A DNA stretch of 52,278 nt from Thermoplasmata archaeon. GTDB taxonomy: Archaea; Thermoplasmatota; Thermoplasmata; Lutacidiplasmatales; UBA184. Below, in pieces: positions 26,233 through 34,503 of this stretch. Every line of letters starts with the position of its first letter. Positions within the stretch are counted from its first letter, which is position 1. The notes beneath the pieces were generated by a model. That model ran no database searches. It was not told where the DNA came from and worked only from the letters and a program-made list of their open reading frames with translations. The stretch covers positions 1 through 52,278 of the forward strand of contig JAJYWS010000027.1 of the NCBI GenBank assembly GCA_021791335.1. Reading direction: 5' to 3'. The translations under genes were made by a program, and so were the position numbers.

Positions 26233-27054
26233 ATGGGCAGAAGTCATCGACCCCATCGTCGGGGCGGTCGCCGCGACGAATCCTCCCCGGAGTCCGGGGA
26301 GAGGGTCCTAGTCCTCCCGGGGGATCAGGTCGCCGGCGCCGGCTGGAAGCCGGGGCGGGGCACCTACCGAGTCGGCGAACGGATCTTCGCGAGCGTGCTC
26401 GGCCTCTACCAGCCCCGGCCTCCCCTCGCCCAGGTGGTACCGCTCAACGGTCGGTACATCCCCAAGGAGGGCGACGAGGTCATCGGTACGGTCGTGGACG
26501 TCCAGGGGACCTTCTGGCTGCTCAATATCGGCGCCCCCCGCTGGGCGCCCCTGCATATGACCGGGACCCCCTGGTCGATCGAGATCGGCGAGACCCAGAA
26601 CTACCTCCGGGTCGGCGATGCGGTCCTGGTCCGGGTCGAGAGCCTCGAGGCGACCGGCCGGATCGGCGTCACGATGCTCGGGGACGGCCTGGGCAAGCTG
26701 GAGGGGGGCATGATCATCACGGTGAGCCCCGCCAAGATCCCCCGGGTCATCGGCCGCGGCGCCTCGATGATCCAGACGATCACCCGCCTCACCGGGGCCC
26801 GGGTCGCGGTCGGCCGCAACGGCCGGATCTGGATCGACGGCGCCCCCGAGGCCATCCAACGGGTCGCGGAGTCGCTCCGGCTGATCGACGACGAAGGGCA
26901 CCGGCCCGGCCTGACCGAGCGGGTGGAAAGCTACCTCGCGGCCACCGCCTCGTCGGCCGACCTCCTCATGCGCTCGGCGCCCCGCTCGCTGGTCGACGCG
27001 GCTCCCGAACGCGAGGGACCGGAGCCGGACGGGCCGGGGCCCGACGAGCTGTAG
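26233..27054 (+). CDS. rrp4: Exosome complex RNA-binding protein Rrp4
   Basis: S1/KH protein: 'LVLPGDQVAGAGWKPGRGTYRVGERIFASVLGLYQ', 'PKEGDEVIGTVVDVQGTFWLLNIG', 'ISPAKIPRVIGRGASMIQTI'-like KH. Confidence 0.95.
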   Translation: MGRSHRPHRRGGRRDESSPESGERVLVLPGDQVAGAGWKPGRGTYRVGERIFASVLGLYQPRPPLAQVVPLNGRYIPKEGDEVIGTVVDVQGTFWLLNIGAPRWAPLHMTGTPWSIEIGETQNYLRVGDAVLVRVESLEATGRIGVTMLGDGLGKLEGGMIITVSPAKIPRVIGRGASMIQTITRLTGARVAVGRNGRIWIDGAPEAIQRVAESLRLIDDEGHRPGLTERVESYLAATASSADLLMRSAPRSLVDAAPEREGPEPDGPGPDEL

Positions 27055-27087
27055 TCCATCCATCCAAACCAGTCCAAGGAGAAAACC

Positions 27088-27837
27088 ATGGGAAGTGTAG
27101 GAGCGAAAGATGTCCCCATCCTGATGACGCCGGACGGACGACGGATCGACGGCCGCCGGTGGGACGAACTGAGACCCATCCATATCGTCGCCGGTCCGCT
27201 GCGCCAGGCCGACGGTTCGGCGTTCGTCGAGTGGGGGGCCAACAAGGTCATGGCGGCCGTCTACGGCCCGCGGGAGGTCCACCCCCGCCACCTCCAGGAG
27301 AACCACCGGGCCATCGTCCAGTGCCGCTACAACATGGCGGCCTTCTCGGTCGATGAGCGCAAGCGCCCCGGGCTGGACCGGCGCTCCCAGGAGATCTCCA
27401 AGGTCATCGCCGAGGCGTTCGACTCGGTGGTCTTCGCCGAGGAGTTCCCCCGGACCAGCATCGATGTCTACATCGAGGTGCTTCAGGCGAACGCCGGGAC
27501 CCGGTGCGCCGGGGTCGTCGCGGCGTCGGTGGCGCTTGCGGACGCCGGCATCCCGATGGTCGACCTCCTGCCGGCGGTCGCCGTCGGCAAGGTCGCCGGC
27601 GAGATCGTCCTGGACCTCAAGAAGGAGGAGGACAACTTCGGGGAGGCCGATCTGCCCATGGCGATGGTCCCCCAATCCGGCCGGATGGTGCTCCTCCAGA
27701 TGGAAGGTCACATGACGAGGGACGAGCTCTCCAAGGCCCTGGACCTCGGCGTCAAGGGCTGCCGGGACGTCCACGAGAAGATGAAGGAGGCGCTGCGGAC
27801 GCGCTACACCACCACCGATGCGGGGGCCGAGGCATGA
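27088..27837 (+). CDS. rrp41: Exosome complex exonuclease Rrp41
   Basis: 'RRIDGRRWDELRPIHIVAGPLRQADGSAFVEWGANKVMAAVYGPREVHPRHLQ'; RNase PH fold; 4-bp overlap with rrp42. Confidence 0.97.
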   Translation: MGSVGAKDVPILMTPDGRRIDGRRWDELRPIHIVAGPLRQADGSAFVEWGANKVMAAVYGPREVHPRHLQENHRAIVQCRYNMAAFSVDERKRPGLDRRSQEISKVIAEAFDSVVFAEEFPRTSIDVYIEVLQANAGTRCAGVVAASVALADAGIPMVDLLPAVAVGKVAGEIVLDLKKEEDNFGEADLPMAMVPQSGRMVLLQMEGHMTRDELSKALDLGVKGCRDVHEKMKEALRTRYTTTDAGAEA

Positions 27838-28622
27838 GCGGCGAAGTGTCGGCCGAGATCCTGACCACCCATCTCCTCGACCTCGCGTCGAAGGGCAAGC
27901 GGCTCGACGGCCGGGGCCTCGACGAATACCGCCCGATCCGCATCGAGCCCGGGTTCGCCGCGAACGCGGACGGCTCGGCCTTCGTGCACCTCGGGGACAC
28001 GAAGGTGCTCTGCGGGGTCAAGCTCGAACTGGGCAAGCCGTTCCCCGATACGCCGAATGCGGGGGTCCTCACCACCAACGCCGAGCTGATCCCGCTCTCC
28101 TCCCCGGTCTTCGAGCCGGGTCCTCCGACGACCACCGCGATCGAGACCTCGCGGGTGGTCGACCGGGCGATCCGGGCCGCCGAGACGATCGACCTCACTC
28201 GGCTCTGCGTGACGCCCGGCGAGAAGAGCTGGGTCTGCTATGTGGATGTCCATGTGCTCGACCACTCCGGCAACCTGATCGACGCCGCGCTCCTCTCGGC
28301 GGTCGCCGCCCTCAGCCATGCGACCCTGCCCCGGAAGCGGTTCGGGGTCGCGGAGACCGACACCCCCCTCGAGGTCGTCCACCGGCCGATCGAGTGCACC
28401 TTCGTCCGCCTCGGGGACGCGATCCTGGTCGACCCCACCTTTGACGAGGAGAAGGCCGCCCAGGGTCGGATCACCGTGGCGACGGACGAGACCGGCCGGA
28501 TCGTCGCGATGCAGAAGGGCCTGGTCGGCGCCTTCTCTCCCGAAGACATTAAAGAGGTCGTCGAGCGTGCCTTCCAGCACGGCGACCGGATGCGGGCGCT
28601 GGCCCAAGGAGAGCGGCGATGA
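27834..28622 (+). CDS. rrp42: Exosome complex protein Rrp42
   Basis: 'GKRLDGRGLDEYRPIRIEPGFAANADGSAFVHLGDTKVLCGVKLELGKPFPDTPNAGVLTTNAELIPLSSPVFEPGPP'. Confidence 0.97.
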   Translation: MSGEVSAEILTTHLLDLASKGKRLDGRGLDEYRPIRIEPGFAANADGSAFVHLGDTKVLCGVKLELGKPFPDTPNAGVLTTNAELIPLSSPVFEPGPPTTTAIETSRVVDRAIRAAETIDLTRLCVTPGEKSWVCYVDVHVLDHSGNLIDAALLSAVAALSHATLPRKRFGVAETDTPLEVVHRPIECTFVRLGDAILVDPTFDEEKAAQGRITVATDETGRIVAMQKGLVGAFSPEDIKEVVERAFQHGDRMRALAQGERR

Positions 28623-28897
28623 GTCAGCGGACGAAGAAGATCGGGTCGACCGGCTGGATGGGGGCCCGCTACGGGCTGAGGATCCGGCGGCGCGTCGGGG
28701 AGCTGGACCGGGCCCGGTCGGTCGACGCCGCCTGCCCCCGGTGCTCCACCGTGACCGTCCGACGCGTTTCGAGCGGGGTCTTCGAGTGCCGACGCTGCCA
28801 GACCCAGTTCGCCTCGGGCGCCTACCTGTTCACCCCGGCGCCGCCGATTGCCCGGAGCGAGGACGTGACCTCCGCGAAGTCCGGCGGCAAGGCTTAA
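28619..28897 (+). CDS. rpl37ae: 50S ribosomal protein L37Ae
   Basis: 'RTKKIGSTGWMGARYGLRIRRRVGELDRA...CPRCSTVTVRRVSSGVFECRRCQTQFASGAY' with two CxxC pairs. Confidence 0.95.
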   Translation: MSQRTKKIGSTGWMGARYGLRIRRRVGELDRARSVDAACPRCSTVTVRRVSSGVFECRRCQTQFASGAYLFTPAPPIARSEDVTSAKSGGKA

Positions 28898-28922
28898 GGG
28901 GACCGCGGAGCCCTTCGACGCC

Positions 28923-29057
28923 ATGTTCCGGTGCATCCGTTGCGGGGAGGCGCTGCCCTCCGACTCCAATCTCTTCGGGGTCCGCTGCGACAACTGCGGC
29001 GGGAAGATCTTCACGAAGGAACACCCCAACGTGAAGAAGGTCCTCAAGGCCCGGTGA
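28923..29057 (+). CDS. rpo12: DNA-directed RNA polymerase subunit P (Rpo12)
   Basis: 44-aa ORF missing from the supplied track: MFRCIRCGEALPSDSNLFGVRCDNCGGKIFTKEHPNVKKVLKAR; C4 zinc ribbon; conserved position after L37Ae. Confidence 0.92.
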   Translation: MFRCIRCGEALPSDSNLFGVRCDNCGGKIFTKEHPNVKKVLKAR

Positions 29058-29119
29058 TCGGGCCCGGCACCGCCCAGCCCCGGGCGAGCCGTTAAACCCC
29101 GACGCTCGGTTCCGGCCCC

Positions 29120-29803
29120 ATGGTCCCGACCGTGCGGCCGTGGGGGGTGGCGAGCCTGGACCGGTTGCTGGGCGGCGGCCTCGAGACCGACTGCCTCACC
29201 GAACTCTACGGGGAGGGGGGCAGTGGGAAGACGATCCTCTGCCTGCAGGCGACGCTCCAGGCGACCCGGGACGACGCCTGGGTGATCTACGTCGATGCCG
29301 AGGGGGTGAGCCCGAACCGGATCGCCCAGATCTCGGGCGACCGGCTGACCCAGGTGCTCGAGCATCTGCTGCTGTCGACCCCCCGGAGCCTCGACGAGCA
29401 CACCCGCGCGGTCCGGGCCGCGGCGGCCCTTGCCCGGGACGGGCGGCGTCGGGTCGGCCTCGTGGTCGTGGATTCGGTCACCTACTTCTACCGGCTCGCC
29501 CTGTCGGGCGATACCGAGGACGCCGCCCGCCAGTCCCTGGCCGTCGAGATCGCCGACCTGGTCTCGGTGGCCCTCCAGCAGGGGATCCCCGTCGTGGTGA
29601 CCAACCAGGTCTGGCGGAACCCCCGCGACGGTGGCCTGGAACCGCTCGGGGGAAGCTTCCTCCAGCACGCCGCGAAGACGATCCTGCGGCTCGACCGCGG
29701 GGACGGAGCCTATCGGCGCGCGGTCCTGATGAAGCACCGCTCCCGCCCCGAAGGGGCGGCCGAGTTCCGCATCACCACGACCGGGGTCGAGAGCCTCGGT
29801 TGA
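29120..29803 (+). CDS. radB: DNA repair and recombination protein RadB
   Basis: 'PWGVASLDRLLGGGLETDCLTELYGEGGSGKTILCLQATLQATRDDAWVIYVDAEG', 'VVVTNQVWRNP'. Confidence 0.93.
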   Translation: MVPTVRPWGVASLDRLLGGGLETDCLTELYGEGGSGKTILCLQATLQATRDDAWVIYVDAEGVSPNRIAQISGDRLTQVLEHLLLSTPRSLDEHTRAVRAAAALARDGRRRVGLVVVDSVTYFYRLALSGDTEDAARQSLAVEIADLVSVALQQGIPVVVTNQVWRNPRDGGLEPLGGSFLQHAAKTILRLDRGDGAYRRAVLMKHRSRPEGAAEFRITTTGVESLG

Positions 29804-29825
29804 AACCGAGATAAGCCTACGCGCG

Positions 29826-30455
29826 GTGGAGCCCGGCGTGTCCGACGAACGGCTCGAGGTGGCGGATGTGCCCACCCCGATCGGGGCGTTCCGGATCGTC
29901 TACCGGGGCCGGGAGGTGTTCGTGGTCGACCTGGTCGAGCGGGGGAGCCCCCAGTCCGGCGCCCCGGTCGAGGCGGTCCGGCGTCGGCCACCGTTCGCCC
30001 CGGGAAGCCCCCCCCGGCAGCTCGCCGAGTACTTCCGCGCGGAGCGGGACCGCTTCGACCTCGAGCCGAAGCCGTCCTCGGCGTCCGACTTCGACCAGAA
30101 GGTGTGGGCCCGGCTCCGGGGGGTGCCCCTCGGCTCGACGATCACCTACGGGGAACTCGCCCGCCAGGCGGGCTTTTCCGGATCGGCGCGGGCGGTCGGC
30201 GGATCGATGCACCGCAACCCCATCCCGATCGTCATCCCCTGCCACCGGGTGGTCGGGCAGGACGGATCGGTCACCGGCTACGGATTGGGGCGATGGCGCA
30301 AACGCTGGCTCCTCGAGCGCGAAGGGGCCTGGCCGCTGCGGGCCCGATCGGCCGAGGGGCCGAGAGGCGGATCCCAACGGACGCTGGACGACGCCTTCCG
30401 GTGGCGGCGTCGGAGCCGGGCCAAGACCCCCCGGCCGACGCCGGCCGCCGCGTGA
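29826..30455 (+). CDS. ogt: Methylated-DNA--protein-cysteine methyltransferase
   Basis: 'FDQKVWARLRGVPLGSTITYGELARQAGFSGSARAVGGSMHRNPIPIVIPCHRVVGQDG' with IPCHRV active site. Confidence 0.95.
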   Translation: MEPGVSDERLEVADVPTPIGAFRIVYRGREVFVVDLVERGSPQSGAPVEAVRRRPPFAPGSPPRQLAEYFRAERDRFDLEPKPSSASDFDQKVWARLRGVPLGSTITYGELARQAGFSGSARAVGGSMHRNPIPIVIPCHRVVGQDGSVTGYGLGRWRKRWLLEREGAWPLRARSAEGPRGGSQRTLDDAFRWRRRSRAKTPRPTPAAA

Positions 30456-30485
30456 ACGCTTTCGGGGCTGGGCCCCGTCCGCCGC

Positions 30486-32687
30486 TCACCCGGAGTAGTA
30501 GGCCGCGTCGTACGGCTCGGGCTTGAGCCCCCGCCGCTGGCGGACCTGGGCGACCACGCCGCTCTGCATCTCCGTCGGGACCGGCTCGAAGCCCATCGAC
30601 TCGGTCGACCAGAGGACCTTGCCCGCGGTCGCGCTGCGGATGTCCGAGGCGAACCCGAACATCTCGGCCACGGGGATCTTCGCGACGACCGTCTGGAGGT
30701 CCCCGACGTTGGTCATGTCGAGGATCTCCCCGCGCCGCCGCTGGAGTTCCCGGGTGGCCCCCGAAAGGACGTCCTGGGGCACATTGACCGTGACCTTCTG
30801 GAACGGTTCGAGCAGGATCCGGCCCGCGAGGACCATCGCCCCGTAGACCCCCGACCGGGCGGCCGGGATCGTCTGGGCGGGGCCCCGGTGGATCGAATCC
30901 TCGTGGAGCTTCGCATCGACCAGGCGCGCCTTGAGGCCGTAGACCTTCTCGTTGGCGAGCGGGCCCCGGTTCATCGCCTCCTTGAAGGCATCGATGATGA
31001 GCTCCATGGTCTCGTTGAGGTACTGGATCCCCTTCGTGACATCGAAGAGGATGTTGGTCCCCTCGACCGCCACGAGGCCCCGACCCTCGTCGCGCTCGAT
31101 CCCGAGGGTCTCGAACTTGGTGACCAGCGCCTTGAGATCCTTGAACGACTTGCCCTGGGGGATCTCGCCGTCCTTGATCGCCTGGATGACCGGTTCGGGC
31201 AGGGGCTCGACCTCGAAGTAGAACTTGTTGTGCTTGTTCGGGGACTTCCCCTCGAACGGACCGCCCGGTCCCTTGACCGACTCCCGGTAGACGACGATCG
31301 GCTTCGATCCTTGGATCTCGACCTTGTAGTCGTTCTGGATGCGGTACTGGGTGATCTCGAGGTGGAGTTCGCCCATCCCCGAGAGGAGATGCTCCCCGGT
31401 CTCGGGGTTGATCTCGACCTTCAGGCTGGCGTCCTCCTTGGCGATCTTGCGCATCGTCTCGATGAGCTTCGGCAGATCGCCCATGTGCTTCGGTTCGATC
31501 GCCACCGTCACGACCGGCTCCGAGACGTGCCGGATCTCCTCGAACGGGGTCATGTCGGGCGTCGTGCCCATCGTCGTCCCCGCGTAGGCGTCGCTGAGCC
31601 CGATGACGGCGGCGATGTTGCCCGCGGTCACCTCGTCGACCATGAGCCGCTCGGGACCCATGAAGAGCGAGACGTGCTGGACCCGGTTCTTGACCTTCGA
31701 CCCGGCGAGGGAGAGCTCCATCCCCTTCGCGATGCGGCCCGAGAAGAGCCGTCCGGTCGCGATCTCCCCGGCGCTGGGGTCCATCGTGATGTCGGTGACC
31801 ATGAAGGAGGTGGGCCCGCTCGCGTCGGTGTTGAGCATCGCCTGGCCGATCGGGGAGCCGACATCCCCGCGCCAGATGTTCGGGATCCGGTACTTCTGGG
31901 CGACGTGGGGGCTCGGCAGGTGCCGGACGACCATGTCGAAGACCACGTCGTTGATCTTGGCCCGCTGGGCGATCTCCTTGGTCCGCCCGGTCGATACGTA
32001 TTCGATGATGTCCGGAAACTTGACGCCGGTCTTGAGCATGTACGGGACGCTGATCGCCCAGTTGTCGTAGCCGGAGCCGAAGGCGACCGACCCGTCCCGG
32101 GGGTCCACGCTCCACTCGTCCACGAACTCGTCGGGCGCCATCCGCCGGATGAGCTCGTTGACCTCGGAGATGATGGTGGTGAACCTCTTCTGGAGGGCGT
32201 CGGCGGTGAGCTGCAGCTCCTTGATGGCCCGGTCGACCTTGTTGATGAAGAGGACCGGCTTGACCTTCTCCCGGAGCGCCTGCCTCAGCACGGTCTCGGT
32301 CTGGGCCATGACCCCCTCGACCGCGCAGACGACCACGATGGCGCCGTCGACCGCCCGCATCGCGCGGGTGACGTCGCCCCCGAAGTCGACGTGGCCCGGG
32401 GTGTCGATGAGGTTGATCAGGTACTGTTCGTTGTTGAACTCGTGGACGATCGTCACATCCGCGTTGTTGATCGTCAGCAGGCGGGCCTGCTCCTGCTCGT
32501 CGAAGTTCAGGTAGAGCTGCTTGCCCGCGAGGTCGTTCGAGATCATGCCCGCCGCGGCCAGCAGGTTGTCGCTCAGGGTCGTCTTGCCGTGGTGGATGTG
32601 GGCCACGATCCCGATGTTCCGGATCCGGTCCACATTGTGCATCATCTCGGGGATGGCCTTCGCCAGCTCGCTTCGGATATGGGTCAT
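30486..32687 (-). CDS. fusA: Elongation factor 2
   Basis: 'IRNIGIVAHIHHGKTTLSDNLLAAAGMIS', 'LINLIDTPGHVDFGGDVTRAMRAVDGAIVVVCAVEGVMAQTETVLRQAL'. Confidence 0.98.
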   Translation of the reverse strand: MTHIRSELAKAIPEMMHNVDRIRNIGIVAHIHHGKTTLSDNLLAAAGMISNDLAGKQLYLNFDEQEQARLLTINNADVTIVHEFNNEQYLINLIDTPGHVDFGGDVTRAMRAVDGAIVVVCAVEGVMAQTETVLRQALREKVKPVLFINKVDRAIKELQLTADALQKRFTTIISEVNELIRRMAPDEFVDEWSVDPRDGSVAFGSGYDNWAISVPYMLKTGVKFPDIIEYVSTGRTKEIAQRAKINDVVFDMVVRHLPSPHVAQKYRIPNIWRGDVGSPIGQAMLNTDASGPTSFMVTDITMDPSAGEIATGRLFSGRIAKGMELSLAGSKVKNRVQHVSLFMGPERLMVDEVTAGNIAAVIGLSDAYAGTTMGTTPDMTPFEEIRHVSEPVVTVAIEPKHMGDLPKLIETMRKIAKEDASLKVEINPETGEHLLSGMGELHLEITQYRIQNDYKVEIQGSKPIVVYRESVKGPGGPFEGKSPNKHNKFYFEVEPLPEPVIQAIKDGEIPQGKSFKDLKALVTKFETLGIERDEGRGLVAVEGTNILFDVTKGIQYLNETMELIIDAFKEAMNRGPLANEKVYGLKARLVDAKLHEDSIHRGPAQTIPAARSGVYGAMVLAGRILLEPFQKVTVNVPQDVLSGATRELQRRRGEILDMTNVGDLQTVVAKIPVAEMFGFASDIRSATAGKVLWSTESMGFEPVPTEMQSGVVAQVRQRRGLKPEPYDAAYYSG

Positions 32688-32705
32688 GGAACGTCTCCTC
32701 GGGAC

Positions 32706-33374
32706 CTAACGGGCCGACTGGGCGACCCGCTCGACTTCCTCTTTGCGGCCCACGGCGAAGCTGGTGACATCGCCCTTCGCGGCCAGGGCGATCTCGTTCG
32801 CGAGGCAGCTGTGGATCGCCTTGGTCGATTTGTGGGAGGCCTGGATGGCGCCGAGGGCGATGTTGCGGATCGCCACGTTGACCCGACGGCTCGGAGAGGC
32901 GTCCACCGCCCGGGGGACCGAGATCCCACCGAACTGGAGCCGGGTGACCTCTTCGCGGGGAGCGGCATTCTCGACCGCATCGACCAGCCGCTGGAGCGGG
33001 TTCGTGGGCGCGGACGCGGCGAGCTCGTCGAAGGCGCGCCGGATCGTGGTCATCGCCTTCGACTTCTTGCCGGTGAACTTGGCGCCCTTCATGAGACTGT
33101 TGGCCAGGCGTTCCACGAGGTGCATCCGGTTCTTCTGGAACGGGCGGCCCGAGAGCCGGCCCTCGGTGTGCATCGCGTACGACGGGTGGAGGTAGAGGTA
33201 GGGAGCGAGCCCGGGGTCGTGGACCTCCACGCCCTCGAACGGGTACTTGCCGAAGAGGGGCGGGATCGGGAAGGTCGGGGCGGGCGGGGCCTCGGGGCGC
33301 TGGATCGTCGGCCCGCTGTCGCCCTCGTCCATCGGCTCCTCTCGGGGGCGGTACGACTCCGGACCGTCGCTCAT
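32706..33374 (-). CDS. rps7: 30S ribosomal protein S7 with Pro/Glu-rich N-terminal extension
   Basis: '[25 protein letters not shown]', '[52 protein letters not shown]'. ATG at 33374, 4-bp overlap with rps12. Confidence 0.96.
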   Translation of the reverse strand: MSDGPESYRPREEPMDEGDSGPTIQRPEAPPAPTFPIPPLFGKYPFEGVEVHDPGLAPYLYLHPSYAMHTEGRLSGRPFQKNRMHLVERLANSLMKGAKFTGKKSKAMTTIRRAFDELAASAPTNPLQRLVDAVENAAPREEVTRLQFGGISVPRAVDASPSRRVNVAIRNIALGAIQASHKSTKAIHSCLANEIALAAKGDVTSFAVGRKEEVERVAQSAR

Positions 33375-33805
33375 CGTTGCGCTTTCTCCTTCCGGCCGCG
33401 GACCAGCTCGTCGAGCGAGATCCCGTTCACCTGGATGACCTTGTAGCGAACCCCGGGGATATCCCCGTAGGAACGGCCCATCCGTCCCCCGATGCCCTCG
33501 ACCATCACTTCGTCGTGCTCGTCGATGAAGTTGATCGCTCCATCGCCGACCGCAAAGGCGGTCACCTGGCGGCCATTCTTGATCAACTGGACCTTGACGC
33601 ACTTGCGGATCGCCGAGTTCGGTTGCTTCGCCTCGACCCCGACCTTCTCGATGACGATCCCGCGGCCCTGAGGGGCCCCCTCGAGGGGATCCGATCGCTC
33701 CTTGAGATGGAGGGTGCGGCGCTTGTAGTAGCGATCCGACCAGCGTCGCCGCTGTCGAAGCTGGCCCAACTTGCCCGCAGTATTGATACCGGACGGCGGC
33801 GTCAT
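33371..33805 (-). CDS. rps12: 30S ribosomal protein S12
   Basis: '[59 protein letters not shown]'. Confidence 0.98.
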   Translation of the reverse strand: MTPPSGINTAGKLGQLRQRRRWSDRYYKRRTLHLKERSDPLEGAPQGRGIVIEKVGVEAKQPNSAIRKCVKVQLIKNGRQVTAFAVGDGAINFIDEHDEVMVEGIGGRMGRSYGDIPGVRYKVIQVNGISLDELVRGRKEKAQR

Positions 33806-33828
33806 ATGGTTGGAAGGGTCGGAGCCAC

Positions 33829-34503
33829 ATGGCCGTGCTATATAAGATTCGTCCCGAGAACCGGCCCCCGCTGACGGGGCCCCACGAGGCCGGAGCCCCC
33901 GGGACCGGCCCGGGACCGGCGTGGGCGGACCTTTCGGCGGAGATCGCCGGCTGCCGGCGCTGCCCGCTGCACCAAAGCCGCCGCCAGGTGGTCGTCTTCC
34001 GGGGATCGCTCACCCCCGAGATCGTCCTCATCGGGGAGGCCCCCGGGGCGGCCGAAGACCGGGCCGGTCTCCCCTTCGTCGGCCGGGCCGGACGGGTCCT
34101 CGAGACGGCCCTCCAGGAGATCGGGGTCACCCCCGACCGCTTCGGGATCCTCAACGTGCTCAAGTGCCGGCCCCCGATGAACCGGTTCGACCCCGCCGCG
34201 GCCCGGGCCTGCGCCCCGTTCCTCCACCGTCAGCTCGATCTCCTGGGGCCCCGTCGGCTGGTCAGCCTCGGGGCCTCGGCGCTCCGGGCGCTGGACCCCT
34301 CGGCGCCCCCGATCCTCCGGGCCGCCGGGCACCCCCGGACGGCCCTCGGGCGCCCACTCTTCCCGATGCTCCATCCGGCGGCGACGTTCCGGTCGGGCCG
34401 GTACGCCGCCCGCTGGGCCGAGGATCTCCAGCGGTTGGGCGACTGGCTGGACCCGGCCTCCGAGCGAACGGCTAAAACCGCCCGCCCGCTACCCAAACCG
34501 TGA
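33829..34503 (+). CDS. udg: Uracil-DNA glycosylase (family 4 type); N-terminus uncertain
   Basis: '[18 protein letters not shown]', '[30 protein letters not shown]', '[15 protein letters not shown]', '[13 protein letters not shown]'. Confidence 0.93.
   Translation: MAVLYKIRPENRPPLTGPHEAGAPGTGPGPAWADLSAEIAGCRRCPLHQSRRQVVVFRGSLTPEIVLIGEAPGAAEDRAGLPFVGRAGRVLETALQEIGVTPDRFGILNVLKCRPPMNRFDPAAARACAPFLHRQLDLLGPRRLVSLGASALRALDPSAPPILRAAGHPRTALGRPLFPMLHPAATFRSGRYAARWAEDLQRLGDWLDPASERTAKTARPLPKP
33839..33846. promoter_or_regulatory. TATA box 'ctatataa' between divergent rps12 and udg, lying inside the annotated udg 5' end
   Basis: Strong TATA-like element about 37 nt upstream of the rps12 ATG (minus strand). 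Confidence 0.65.

Noticed and set aside
30888-33446. 852-aa plus-strand ORF antisense to fusA and rps7
   Set aside because: Composition is the mirror of EF-2/S7 codons (Asp/Leu/Val/His/Arg rich); no domain evidence.
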